Position numbers and translations under genes: made by a program. Below the pieces are notes generated by a model. The model ran no database searches and was not told where the DNA came from. It saw only the letters and a list, made by a program, of their open reading frames with translations. 64,000 nucleotides of DNA. Source: Nymphalis io (lineage: Eukaryota > Arthropoda > Insecta > Lepidoptera > Nymphalidae). This document shows positions 1 to 10,134 of the stretch, piece after piece. The stretch is from NCBI RefSeq assembly GCF_905147045.1, contig NC_065889.1, positions 9,429,001 to 9,493,000 on the forward strand, read 5' to 3'. The stretch's first letter is position 1. Every line of letters starts with the position of its first letter.

Positions 1-1378
1 CCCAATCTGCCGACTTATAGTGCCAAACGCGACGTTTGCATACCGCTGATGGCGGCAGCTTGGCCTGTGGCACTTTGGTAGATATAAGGCCGTGATCCGA
101 AGAACCAAGTGGAGCTTGAACCACAACCTGATATTCCACCGGGTGAGAAGTCAGCAGAAGATCCAGTAGAGAAGGCGCTTGCCCATCAATGTCTGGGATC
201 CTGGTGGGCTGATCAACCAGTTGGGTCAAGTCGTGTGTGAGAGCAAAAGCATGAGCAGTTCTTCCAGCATGGTCAGTTTTGAGGGATTTCAACCATGATT
301 CATGGTGAGCATTAAAATCCCCCAAAACACCAATTCCGCGTTAGGAAACTGCTCTTGCGCAGCATCTGCCACCCGACTAAGATGGTCAAATAATCGGCTT
401 GTCTCCAAGTCACCATTGTGGGATCTGTAGAGGCACACGTAGACTCGACTCTGACGAACCAGGTCCACACGTACCACCAACATGGAGAAGGAGGGGTCCT
501 CCAAGCAGCGCAATCGGTGACAACAAACATCCGCCCTGACGAACAAGCATACTCCGGCTTTCGCTTTAAAAGATTCTTCAAGCATGTAGCCGGGATAGTT
601 AAGGTAGCTGTTGTCGGCAGGGCGGAGTATTTGCGTCTCCATGAGAAACAACGTTGCTGGCCGTGCTGTCTCGAGATGGTGGTGGACAGCGTTGAGGTTA
701 GCGTGGAGTCCTCGGATGTTAGAGAACTCGACCTCAAACAGCGTGGGTATGGTGGGGGTGTGCACCGCTGAACGACCGTTATTTCTTATTTGCGCTACCA
801 TTTGGAAAAATAAGGAAAAGAGACGTGAAGCGAGCGACGTATTGCCACGATAGGGATGGGCAAAGTATGGAGACGTGTTTTCCCAAATGTTTGCCAAAAA
901 GGAAAATATACTGATCCGCCGGACGGAAGGGCCCCCGAACCCCCCCGGAAGTGGCCGCCGGGACCCCACCTTCCGGTTACCAACCGGCACGACGGTCCAC
1001 CCCGAGATTATGCGTGGCCTGGTGAGGCAGCCTCGCGAGCTGGTTAGGCACGCTCGGGCCCCTGTACTATGCCACAGGCGGCCAGCGGAACAGCTGTTTC
1101 TTCGGGTCTCCCTATCCGGCAGGTCAATACAGTTTCCCCCGGCATTGGTTCAACAGCCGTCTCCACTGGACCAACACCCATCGCGGGAATACTCGCTCGG
1201 GCACTGGCTGTACGCTGGCTGACCTCGAAACGCGGCTGCAAGCCACTTCACGAGTTTTTCACCATGCGTACGGTGGTAACAAGCCAGGCGGATGTTAGCA
1301 TCCTACCACCAGATGAGCAGATGGTAGCTCAGATATCCCTAAGTCGCCTCTTACGACACCCATGGGAAAGAGAGGGGC
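1..1378 (-). mobile_element. LINE (non-LTR retrotransposon) 5' part with endonuclease domain, truncated by window edge
   Basis: Read on the minus strand, about 1378 down to 880 is a 5' leader without a long ORF, and about 780 down to 1 encodes an apurinic-type endonuclease of a non-LTR retrotransposon. Visible marks are the opening NIRGLHANLNAV, a METQI motif, a GDFNAHH catalytic motif near 300-325 and an SSDH motif near 85-95. The reading frame is broken by an extra base in the G/T run near 318-325, so the copy is not functional. The style (NIRGL..N, SSDHGLI) is that of CR1/Jockey-superfamily elements rather than RTE. The reverse transcriptase would lie left of the window. The 5' leader begins with a GTGTCGTAAGAGGCGAC motif that also occurs at the 5' end of the RTE at 2683. 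Confidence 0.75.
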
Positions 1379-1380
1379 AG

Positions 1381-2325
1381 TGAAATGTATTCTTTCTCTG
1401 TCACTGCACGGATGAAAAACAAACTAAACTTAACGTTTGTAGTGACAAATAAATTATTATATTATATAGTGATCGTTTATTCTGAATCATTTTTTAAATA
1501 TAGTGTTTTTCAATTCAAAGTAGAAAAATCTGACATTCTTTTCGGAAGACAAGTTTAAGATCAAAGAAGAATTTTTTTTAGTCAAATAATAGATGGAATG
1601 AATGAGTATATTTAGTTTGTTATACTCGTAGACAGAGAAACAAATAGACCAAGGGACCGTGAAACCGCGATTGAGACAGAGATAGTTTAATAATGTGTGC
1701 GTATAATGTTGCCATAGTCATTACATTTCCCGTTTTGCGAGATAAATAATTTTTAGGATTTATTTAAAACAAAATAAGTTTATCAAATTTACTTTTTAAT
1801 ATTTATTATACTTTTTTTTAAATAAAATATTTTTTTGTTTTGCAACTACACCCAAAAACTGTTGCATTGTTTGTTTTTGTTTCCGTTATCAATAGTACTT
1901 CAGCATCTTTATATGGTACTGGATTAGCATTCTCCTCAGAAGTTGAAATCTAAAACACTCAATTAAATTATTACTAAAGAATGGTTGCCATATATATATT
2001 TGTATGTTAACCTCCGATCCGTTGGATGTTAATATCCGAGTCAAGACTCGGAATCTAATAATATTATAAATTCATGAAGAATGTTAAATATTGTTGTCGT
2101 TAGGAAATTATAAAAGGAGAACAAATAAATTAAAATAACATATTTACATATAACGAAGCACATTAGAACTCAGTATACAGTTTGATTAATATTATATTCT
2201 GTCTTATATGTTTGCTACCTAATTTCAGTATTCTTATAAAAAGAATTGCCTAAATTACTTAAAATATTAACAGCATCTTAATAAATCTCGAATAAACTGT
2301 TTTATCAACAAGTGACTGCTTTTAT
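1381..2325. other. AT-rich spacer between two LINE insertions
   Basis: No ORF, RNA gene or clear repeat is visible. The stretch is strongly AT-rich with short homopolymer runs, typical of insect intergenic DNA. Confidence 0.5.
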
Positions 2326-2336
2326 GATATCTTATT
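2326..2336. repeat. Left target-site duplication of the RTE insertion
   Basis: GATATCTTATT, identical to 7205-7215. It lies at the outer end of the RTE 3' tail (minus-strand sense). Confidence 0.7.
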
Positions 2337-4775
2337 CAAATCAACAGGCAATCATTGTCCACTGTTGAACATAGGCCTCTCCCAAGGTGCGCCAAAGCTC
2401 CCTGTCCTCCGCCTTCCGCATCCAGTTGGTGCCCGCCACCTTCTTAAGGTCATCGGTCCACCTGGCTGGAGGGCGCCTTACGCTGCGCTTACCGATTCGC
2501 GGTCTCCACTCTAGGACTCGTCTGCTCTAACGGCCAGCTGTCCTACGACATACGTGACCAGCCCACTGCCACTTCAGCCTGCTAATTTTGCAAGCTATGT
2601 CGGTGACTCCGGTTCTTTTCCGGATAATCTCATTGCCGTGGAGTACCGGCTTAGAATAGTACTCCCCCAATCACATCCCGTGGGTGTCGTAAGAGGCGAC
2701 TGAGGGACGGGGAAAAGGGGGGATGGGCAGCAGCGTCCCCCCCCATAAACATCTTACCCCCCTACTGCGCTCGCCAACACGTCTGACCAGCGCGGCGAGT
2801 ATGGGCAAACCCTCCTTAATGGCAGATGCGCCCAAAAAAAGACCTCCAGTTACCGGCAAGCCCGCTAGGCCCAAGGTAGCGGTCGCGGTATCGGCAGGAC
2901 AGGGGGTGCTAAGAATCACCGGTTCACGGCAGGCTACCATATAAAACGACTTCACATGGCAACGTACAATGGACGCTCGATGAGGCTGGACCATCACCTC
3001 GCCGAATTAGAGTAGATTTAAGTCATATAAACTGGCATATACTGGGGTTATCTGAAGTCCGAAGATAGGGGGAGGACACGATAACTCTAGAGTCCGGTAA
3101 CTTACTCTACTTCCGCGAAGGTGATAACCTCTCCCAGGGTAGTGTCGGTTTTCTAGTCAAATGTAGTGTGTCGAACCGGGTAGCGTACCTTGTCCTAAAA
3201 CTTTCCGACAGGTACTCCCTGAAGGTCGTACAGGTATATGCGCCAACTTCGACATACTCTGATGATGTAATCGAAGTTTGTAATCGAATCGAAGGCAAAT
3301 GCTGGTAAACTTTCTCGAAGAGCTCTTTTAGATGAATTCTTTCTTTCAAAAGAAGCCTCAGAGGAGGTGGACCTGGTGAAGCCCCGATAACGTGACAAGG
3401 AACGAGATAGACTTTATCATTTCGAATAAAAGGCACATATTTAGAGATGTTTCAGTGATCAACAGGTTTAATACCGGAAGTGATCACCGCTTGGTTCGAG
3501 GCACTCTAAATATCGACTTCAAAGCCGAAAGATCGAGAATGATGAGGTCTACTCTCCGACCTACCATGCTCCAAGCTGCTCAAAGCTCCGAAAAGTTCCA
3601 AATGTTACTTCAAAATCAATTCACCGCGTTGGAAACCGTAAGCAGCATTGATGAGAAAACCGACACGCTGGTCAAAATACTGCAAAATACATCCCGCAAG
3701 TGTTTCCGCCACAGAGAAGAGTTAACGCTCCAAAACTCTCTGCTGAGACATCTCAGCAGAGATGGCTCATGAGAAAACGACAAGAACTACCATCGTTTTT
3801 GTCAGATAAGGCCTTAAACCGAACAATAAAAACGCTGACGCGACGCGATCTCCAACGCTCCAATACCCGTGCCATCAAGGCTGCGATTGAGCAAAGTCGG
3901 GGATCGAAAGTGTTCGCTCGTAAGTTTGGGAGGCCGCGTCTGACAAAACTTAAAACTGAAAATGGTGGGGTCGTTATCTCTAGGCCTGAGATTGTCGGAG
4001 AAGTAGAGAGGTTTAATGGGCAGTTGTTCTGTTCAAGATCGGATAAACCCATGGGAATCAGTATTGATGACCAGCGCGCCCCTCTTACGCGCCATTACTC
4101 CGAGGAGCTCCCGGTCGTTGACTAAGGCGAGATTAGGGCGGCTCTAGAACAGCTTAAAAACAAAAAAGCTCCGGGAGATAACGGAATCACAACAGAGTTG
4201 CTTAAGGCAGGAGTGGACTCCGGTCCTGAAAGAGCTAGCAAGCCTCTTTTATTCCGTCATCCAACATGGCAAGACCCCGGAAACATGGAGTGGGAGTGAG
4301 GTGGTATTATTTTTCAAGAAAGGTGATAAAACCCTCTTGAAAAACTACAGACCAATCTCCCTCCTGAGTCACGTGTATAAGCTGTTCTCAAGAGTCGTCA
4401 CGAACCGTCTCGCCAGACGACTTGACGATTTCCAGCCCCCAGAGCAAGCCGGCTTTCGATCAGGCAACAGCACTGTGGACCACATCCATTCTGTTCGGCA
4501 GATTATGCAGAAGAATGGCATTTGTGGACTACGAGAAAGCCGACTCCATCGAAACCTGGGCAGTGCTCGACTCATTGCAGAGATGTCATATCGACCGGAG
4601 ATATGTCGAGGTACTGAGATGTCTTTACAACGCCGCTACAATAACTGTCCACATCCAGGACTGTAAAACGAAAGCGATCCAACTGCGCAGAGGGGTGAGA
4701 CAGGGGGATGTAATATCCCCGAAACTGTTCACCAACGCGTTGGAAGACGTTTTCAAGACGCTGGATTGGACTGCG

Positions 4776-6337
4776 TTGTCTGCAACGTTGGTCCTGTTGC
4801 CGAAGGAGGGGCGCCCACTAAGCTCTTCCTCGGCATACAGGCCATTTGTGCTGCTGAATGAGACGGGCAAACTCTTCGAGAAGATTGGCGCTGCCCGTCT
4901 TGTTCAGCACCTCGAGGAGGTGGGACCGGGTCTTTCAGAGGCTCAGTTCGGGTTCAGGGCGGGTCGATCAACTATCAACGCCCTGAACACCTTGAAGACC
5001 CGGACCATGGAGGCGGTGGCCCGAGGGGACGTGGTCCTGGCGGTATCACTGGACGTGGCGAAAGCCTTCAATAGTCTTCCTTTCGGGACAATAAGGGAGG
5101 CGCTTCGATATCACGGGGTGCCTTCCTATCTCAGAAGGCTGTTGGGGGCATACCTCCAGGATCGGGTGGTCCTCTGGGAGGGGGGCGATGGGCGACTTGT
5201 CCGGCGTCGAGTAGGCTGCGGCGTTCCACAGGGGTCGGTTCTCGGCCCAATCCTGTGGAACGTTGGCTTTGACTGGCTCCTACGGGCACCCGTCCTTCCC
5301 GGGATGGCGGTGCTGTGCTACGCGGACGGCACCCTCATCACGGCGACGGGACGTACTTTTCAGGAGGCAGCCCGCCTGGTTGAGGTCGGAGTGTCGCTCA
5401 CGATGGATCGAATCAGGATGCTGGGCTTGAGGGTCTCTGTAACAAAAACGGAGGCCCTCCTATTCCACGGTCCACGTCGAGGTCCCCCTCGAGGAGCGTC
5501 TATCACCGTCCAGGGAACGGTGATTAAGGTGCAGGCCCAGATGAGGTATCTGGGCCTGATTCTGGATGGAAGATGGAGCTTCGGGCAGCATTTTGTCCAC
5601 CTCAGCCCGAAGCTCATCAACGCCGCTGCCGCCTTGGGCCACCTTCTACCCAACGTAGGAGGGCCGGAAACACCTTGCCGGCGATTATACGCTGGTGTGG
5701 TGCGCTCCATGGCGCTGTACGGTGCACCCATCTGGGTGGACGCTCTCACTGCTCGTAACAAGGCTCTTCTTCGGAGCACAGAGAGTCATAGCGGTGAAAG
5801 CGATACGTGGTTAGCGTACAGTGTCATGGACGGCAGCGACACTTCTCGCGAGCGATCCGCCTTGGGAACTCCAGGCAGAGGTGCTCGCGGAAGTGTACCG
5901 GTTCCGGGTGGAATTGAGGTCGAGTGGCGACCGTCCAGGATTGGCGGAGGTGGAGCGAGTCAGGGCTCTAGCCTAGCGAGCCTTGATTCGCACGTGGGAG
6001 GAGGACCTGGGGTCCCCCTCGGCAGGCCTGGCGACAGTGGAGGCGGTCCGTCCCCACTTGAGTCGCTGGGTGGAACGGAGTCACTGCACACTCACATTCA
6101 GGCTGACGCAGGTACTTACCGGGCACGGTTGCTTCGGTAGGTATCTGCACCGGATAGCGAGGCGGGAGGTCACTCCATCCTGCCACGAGTGCGGTGCGCC
6201 TTCGGACACGGCGCGTCACACCCTGATTAAGTGTGCTGCATGGGGGCCTCAGCGCCATTACCTGGCGGCCGTTGTAGGCGGAGACCTCTCGCTGCTGAGC
6301 GTGATAAACGCCATGATCGGTAGCGAGAGAGGTAAAG
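4776..6337 (+). mobile_element. R1-clade LINE fragment: reverse transcriptase and C-terminal zinc knuckle
   Basis: From the LVLLPKEGRP opening at about 4784 this is the reverse transcriptase of an R1-type LINE: SAYRPFVLLNETGKLFE, AQFGFRAGRST, VSLDVAKAFNSL, GVPQGSVLGP, YADG at about 5320, YLGLILD at about 5550. After a frameshift near 5775 it continues to a CHECG...H...C knuckle at about 6180-6240. The catalytic box reads YADG where active enzymes have YADD, so even without the frameshift the enzyme would be dead. The N-terminus is fused in frame to the RTE reverse transcriptase just upstream, giving a chimeric open frame 4422-6140. No 3' UTR or tail follows: the sequence switches near 6337 to the opposite-strand R1 fragment. 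Confidence 0.85.
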
Positions 6338-7130
6338 ATTTCGAACTCCGCCAGGCCCCGAATAGGGGAGAAGTACGTTCCCACAACTATGTACTCTCCC
6401 CACCCCGCCACTACGTAGCCCGAGCCCCTCTCAATGAGTGAGAGGGGGGGGCCCGTTCCGCTCCGAGTGAGGATCGCCACGGTGCCATCCAAATCCCCTA
6501 CCCAGTGAGGTAGGGAAGGGATGAAATAGGGCTCGCAGGCCACAGCCAGGTCAATTTGCCACTCCGCCATGGACTACAGTAGCAGGTCCTGAGCCCTGGC
6601 GCAGTGGTTGACATTCATCTGGAGGAAGCTTAGCTTGTCTTTCATGATGACATGGCAGCTTCCTCCTCAGCTTGGCGCCGTCCGACGTTATCAGTGGTCT
6701 GGGTGCCTAAGACCATTTTTCCTTTTGTGATCGGTGGGTTACACTCTCCTGACCCCATTACGTGCCCGAAAGGCGTACCGGCATCTGTGCATACAGCGCA
6801 GCACAACTTTCCGGTGCAGGTATCTGCCTTGTGGCCTTCGACACCACACCGGTATCAAAGTCCCCCTCTTTCCGCCTTAGATAGGCAGAGCGCCTTAGTG
6901 TGACCAAGGCCCATGCATTTGAAGCAGCGCAAAGGGCGCTGCTCCAGCACGCACACCTTGGCCGAGCTCCACCCAACCAGGAGGCGACCAGCTTCGGACA
7001 GCCTTTTCGCTGCTGTAATGAGGCACGTCACCCGGACCATCCCCATATAACCGGGACCACGTTGCATATCCCCACACCTAACCTCCTCTAGGGAGCAGTC
7101 CCCTGCGCGTGCTACTGCGGCCACCAATGC
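6335..7130 (-). mobile_element. R1-clade LINE fragment: ORF1 zinc knuckles and start of ORF2 endonuclease
   Basis: On the minus strand, 7127 to about 6652 encodes the end of an R1 ORF1 (gag-like) with CCHC knuckles (RCFKCMGLGHTKALC, then YRCGVEGHKADTC after an in-frame TGA near 6857, then CCAVCTDAG). ORF1 ends in TCATGA and ORF2 starts at the overlapping ATG at about 6650. ORF2 runs into the endonuclease (MAEWQIDLAVACEPYFIP at about 6568, then VGTYFSP and LAEFE) and stops being R1-like near 6337. ORF2 has a further in-frame stop before MAEW. With the plus-strand piece next door, this gives an R1 whose 5' and 3' halves point towards each other, with the segment between missing. Confidence 0.85.
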
Positions 7131-7204
7131 GTCTTACCTACCAAATTCAAAGTCGCTCAGCGTGCTATGGAGCGAGCTATGTTCGGAGTATCTTTGAAGG
7201 ATAA

Positions 7205-7215
7205 GATATCTTATT
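7205..7215. repeat. Right target-site duplication of the RTE insertion
   Basis: GATATCTTATT, directly following the last recognisable RTE codons (SLKDK) and identical to 2326-2336. Confidence 0.7.
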
Positions 7216-7480
7216 ACCAATCACTATTTTATAGGCTATAAAACTGTTTTTTTACTCTGTATTAGTATGTGACTGTGTGGTTATTGTGTATCTGTAACTA
7301 TGATCTGTCTGTATCCGATTTTGGATAAGCCGATGACTATTTTAGGCGGAAAGTGAAAACTATAATATTTTAAAGCTTTTATTTCTTTTAAGCAATTTAT
7401 AATCTAAATCATAAAAAGAGTATATCTTAGTGCAAATTATAGCATCTACTAATTTTTCAATATTTACTAAAAGCAATAAA
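7216..7480 (+). promoter_or_regulatory. Upstream region of the UIF-like gene
   Basis: Short AT-rich stretch between the LINE target-site duplication and the first ATG at 7481. It must hold the 5' UTR and core promoter unless transcription starts inside the LINE. No strong TATA box or initiator can be called. Confidence 0.3.
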
Positions 7481-8973
7481 ATGAGTGATTCTGTAAATAT
7501 GTCACTAGGTAAGCATTTATTTGTTTGTTATAAATTTAGATAGCTGGAAAATAGACCGTAAAGTCAGACCTTGTTTAAGTGTTATTAATAATTTACCTTA
7601 TTGGTTCTTTTTGATTTTACTAAATTATTTCAAAAATAAACTTGAATGTGCCAATATTAGGTTCTGTTGTTAATGACGCTTGTATTTAAAATAGCACAAG
7701 CAGGAACATATGGTTTGATATATTTAAATTTTAAATATGTTTTAGACGAAATTATCAAGCAGAATAAAAACAGAACTAGCCGAGTTCGAGGTCGAGGTGG
7801 TGGAAACGTTAGAGGACGTGGTGGTGGCCGCGGTGGTCGTAGAGGGCGCGCAGGTCGAGGAGGAGGTTCAGACCGAGGAATCTCCCAATCACGGGGTGGA
7901 AGCAATAACAGGCAGGGCAGATCTCGCTCACGGTCTCGTGGACCCAGGGGCAGATCACAGTCACGTGGACGTTCAGATTCTCGGGCAAGATCAAAATCCC
8001 GACAAAGGCGCTTTTCTTATCCTAGAACCAGATCTGCTTCACGTTCTCGCTCTCAGTTAAGAAGTTTGACTCCAAAAGCAAGAGCAGGTCTAGAGAATGC
8101 AGTGTTTCATGATGATATGCCAGCTCTAGTGCGCTCAAACAGAGGAAACAGAGGTAAAATCCATTAAATATTTTTAAATAAGCTTAATTTAAATATACAT
8201 TAATTGTGATAGGGCTATATATAATATATTTTTTTAAATCTGTTTGAATAGGAGGACCTCAAACAAGATTCCGGCATTTAAATTACAATCAGCAAGCACA
8301 AGGTAATGTTCATAGCAGACTTGGATTAAACAATCGAAGAGGTGGCGGAGGGAATGCCTTCAAGCCCTTAGCAGTAGCCAAAAGAGGAATTTCTAAACGG
8401 GGTCGTGGTCTTATCACTAGAAATCGTTACAGCTCTGTGGGCTTAAGATCCGACCAAATCTTACAAGAACGTCAAAACTTTATACAAAATAACATAATAA
8501 AGTCACAGACTTTTACACGCTCTAGAAACAATTCACTAAATTCAGCTTCACAATTAACAGTTAGTGTAGCCAATGATTTTGCAAAAAGACGCAGAAATAG
8601 TGTTGGAAATGCAGGCTATTTAAATAAGCAAACTCTAGCCAATTTAACTAATGATTTTGGCGGATACAACACAAGAAGAGGCCCTGGAAGTGTAAAATCA
8701 GTTGGATCAAATAGGTCTAATCAATCCAATTCTAGTAGACGATCAAATCAGTCTAGGGGAAGAGGGCGTGGAAGGGGATCTAGTCGTGGAATAGGACGGA
8801 AGTTTGTAAATAAGCAAATACTTAATCCAAAACTTCAGAAAGAAATTGCAGCTATCCAGGGTAAAACTTATGGTACACCTAAAACAAACCTGGAAGCACC
8901 AAGTGGTGTTAACTTTTCTCCAACCCCAGCTGCTACGCAGCAAACCCTACATCAAAGATTTGCAACGACATAA
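7481..8973 (+). CDS. UAP56-binding mRNA export adaptor (UIF/FYTTD1- and ALYREF-like)
   Basis: Three coding exons, 7481-7508, 7746-8153 and 8252-8973, give about 385 aa. All junctions are GT-AG and phases agree. Splicing exon 1 to exon 2 creates NMSLDEIIKQNKNR, a close match to the UAP56-binding motif (consensus like DMSLDDIIKLNR) at the N-terminus of UIF/FYTTD1 and ALYREF. It is followed by a long RG/RGG tract, an RS-like stretch (SRSRSRGPRGRS...), a second RGRGRGRG cluster near 8755-8790 and a C-terminal TLHQRF resembling the TLNERF/SLNERF motif of UIF and CHTOP. The expected role is a nuclear adaptor loading the TREX/NXF1 machinery onto mRNA. There is no RRM, which argues against ALYREF itself. 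A poly(A) signal AATAAA is at 9272. The start at 7481 gives the motif its usual N-terminal position. Family call is firm on motifs; orthology is inferred. Confidence 0.75.
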
Positions 8974-9471
8974 AACTTATTTTTATGTTTTAAATGTACA
9001 TAATATAACATTTAGTATTAAGAAACTATAGAAACTATATTGTTTTGTATAGTAGATACAGTATCATTCTAATTACTTGCAATCTCATGATTGATAATTT
9101 TTATTGATTTTCACACATTCAAAATTATATTAACATAAAATGACAGCTCATTGATTTTGTATTAACTATTAGCTCATAAGTGTGTGTTTACAAATAAGTT
9201 ACTTGCAAATCATAATATTTCTAAACTTATTTTTGTTACTTTAAGTTAGTGAGATAAATGTTCTTTTTAATAATAAACTGCTTCTTTCATGTACACTTTT
9301 TTATTAATAATATTTGACATTAATTTATTTACTCCTGAACAATTTTTGAGTTATCACATTGCTGCTTAAATTTAATTTTACATTTTATAAAGTTTTGGCA
9401 TCATTATGAGCGAATCTGTAACTGAAACAAAATATAACATATTATTAAATAAATATATTTGAATATATTGC

Positions 9472-10134
9472 TTATATCAAATGGTACTTACAATTTTCTC
9501 CAAGTATGTTACTTAATATTAACCCATGAAACAAATGAATACTTTCATTGTTGTCAACTGTTTTTCCCCCAGAACTTTCAAAAGACCATCCCAAATGTTG
9601 TCCACAATGAGGACAGGTACAAATATTCCAAGTATACCCAGGGAACCATGAGTCGGCTCCTTGTCTCTAAAGATTAAAAATGTTTTGTAATAATAATACC
9701 GATAGGACATTACTCTTATGTAATATAAATACATATTCATACTTATAATTATAGTTTACTTACTGGTCCTATATTTTTACATCTTGCTTTTTCAGCTGTA
9801 ACAATATCAAACTTAACACCAAAAGGATTGATTAATGTCTGAATTGTAATGTTTTGTTTGCCAAATAAGTTTTGTTTTCCAATTTTCTGTGCTCCTGGAC
9901 TATGTTTATTAATTAAATAGTTTGAATCGGCCACATCAGCACCGCATTTTCGACATAAAAGTAATTCTGTAAAACAGATAATTTTTTTACGATTTTCTAT
10001 ATATTTATAAAGAATAATTGATAATAACAAACATAAGTACCTTGACCATTTTTTTGAAAGTAAGGATTTTGTTCTGCTTTCGTATATTGGTAATTTAAAG
10101 CATATAACAACAATAAATAGAGTACGTAAATCAT
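9472..10134 (-). CDS. Secreted CULT-domain (cereblon thalidomide-binding-like) protein
   Basis: Three coding exons, 10134-10041, 9966-9764 and 9666-9472, give 163 aa. Residues 1-20 are a hydrophobic signal peptide (MIYVLYLLLLYALNYQY). The rest is one CULT domain, the beta-tent fold known from the C-terminus of cereblon: CRKCG (C36, C39), QTLINPFGVKFDIVT, then SWFPGYTWNICTCPHCGQ (C117, C120) and HLGWSF. The three cage tryptophans correspond to W106, W112 and W126, with spacings 6 and 14 as in human cereblon W380/W386/W400, and the four zinc cysteines are present. Standalone secreted CULT proteins are a known animal group of unknown function. It converges with the UIF-like gene and is head-to-head with Plekhm1. 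Likely extracellular or secretory-pathway location; ligand unknown. Confidence 0.85.

Larger units (their letters stand above)
2337..7204 (-). mobile_element. RTE-clade LINE insertion with twin-priming structure, interrupted by R1 sequence
   Basis: A single RTE-type LINE appears to lie between direct repeats GATATCTTATT at 2326-2336 and 7205-7215, which I take as the target-site duplication. The last ~100 codons (RRPPARWTDDLKKVAGTNW... to the stop) are sense on the minus strand at about 2640-2346. The rest is inverted, sense on plus: 5' leader from about 2660, endonuclease 2955-3560 (TYNGRSM, TRNEIDFIIS, GSDHRLVRG), reverse transcriptase 4130-4775 (NYRPISLL, FVDYEK, RQGDVISP), and after the R1 interruption the connecting piece KFKVAQRAMERAM...SLKDK at 7132-7204. 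The plus piece stops just where the minus piece begins (SLKDK, then NEIIRKRTG). This order (target, internal breakpoint back to 5' end, then 3' end, target) is what twin priming gives. The copy is dead: frameshifts, stops and loss of the Phe codon in the usual EKAFDS motif near 4540. Confidence 0.8.

Noticed and set aside
289..990. 233-codon protein-coding gene on minus
   Set aside because: Its recognisable part is a LINE endonuclease and the frame is lost just before the catalytic GDFNAHH motif, so it is a broken transposon.
4776..7130. Twin priming as the origin of the R1 inversion
   Set aside because: In twin priming the inverted 5' part precedes the sense 3' part; here the sense reverse transcriptase comes first and the inverted 5' part follows, and the middle of ORF2 is missing.
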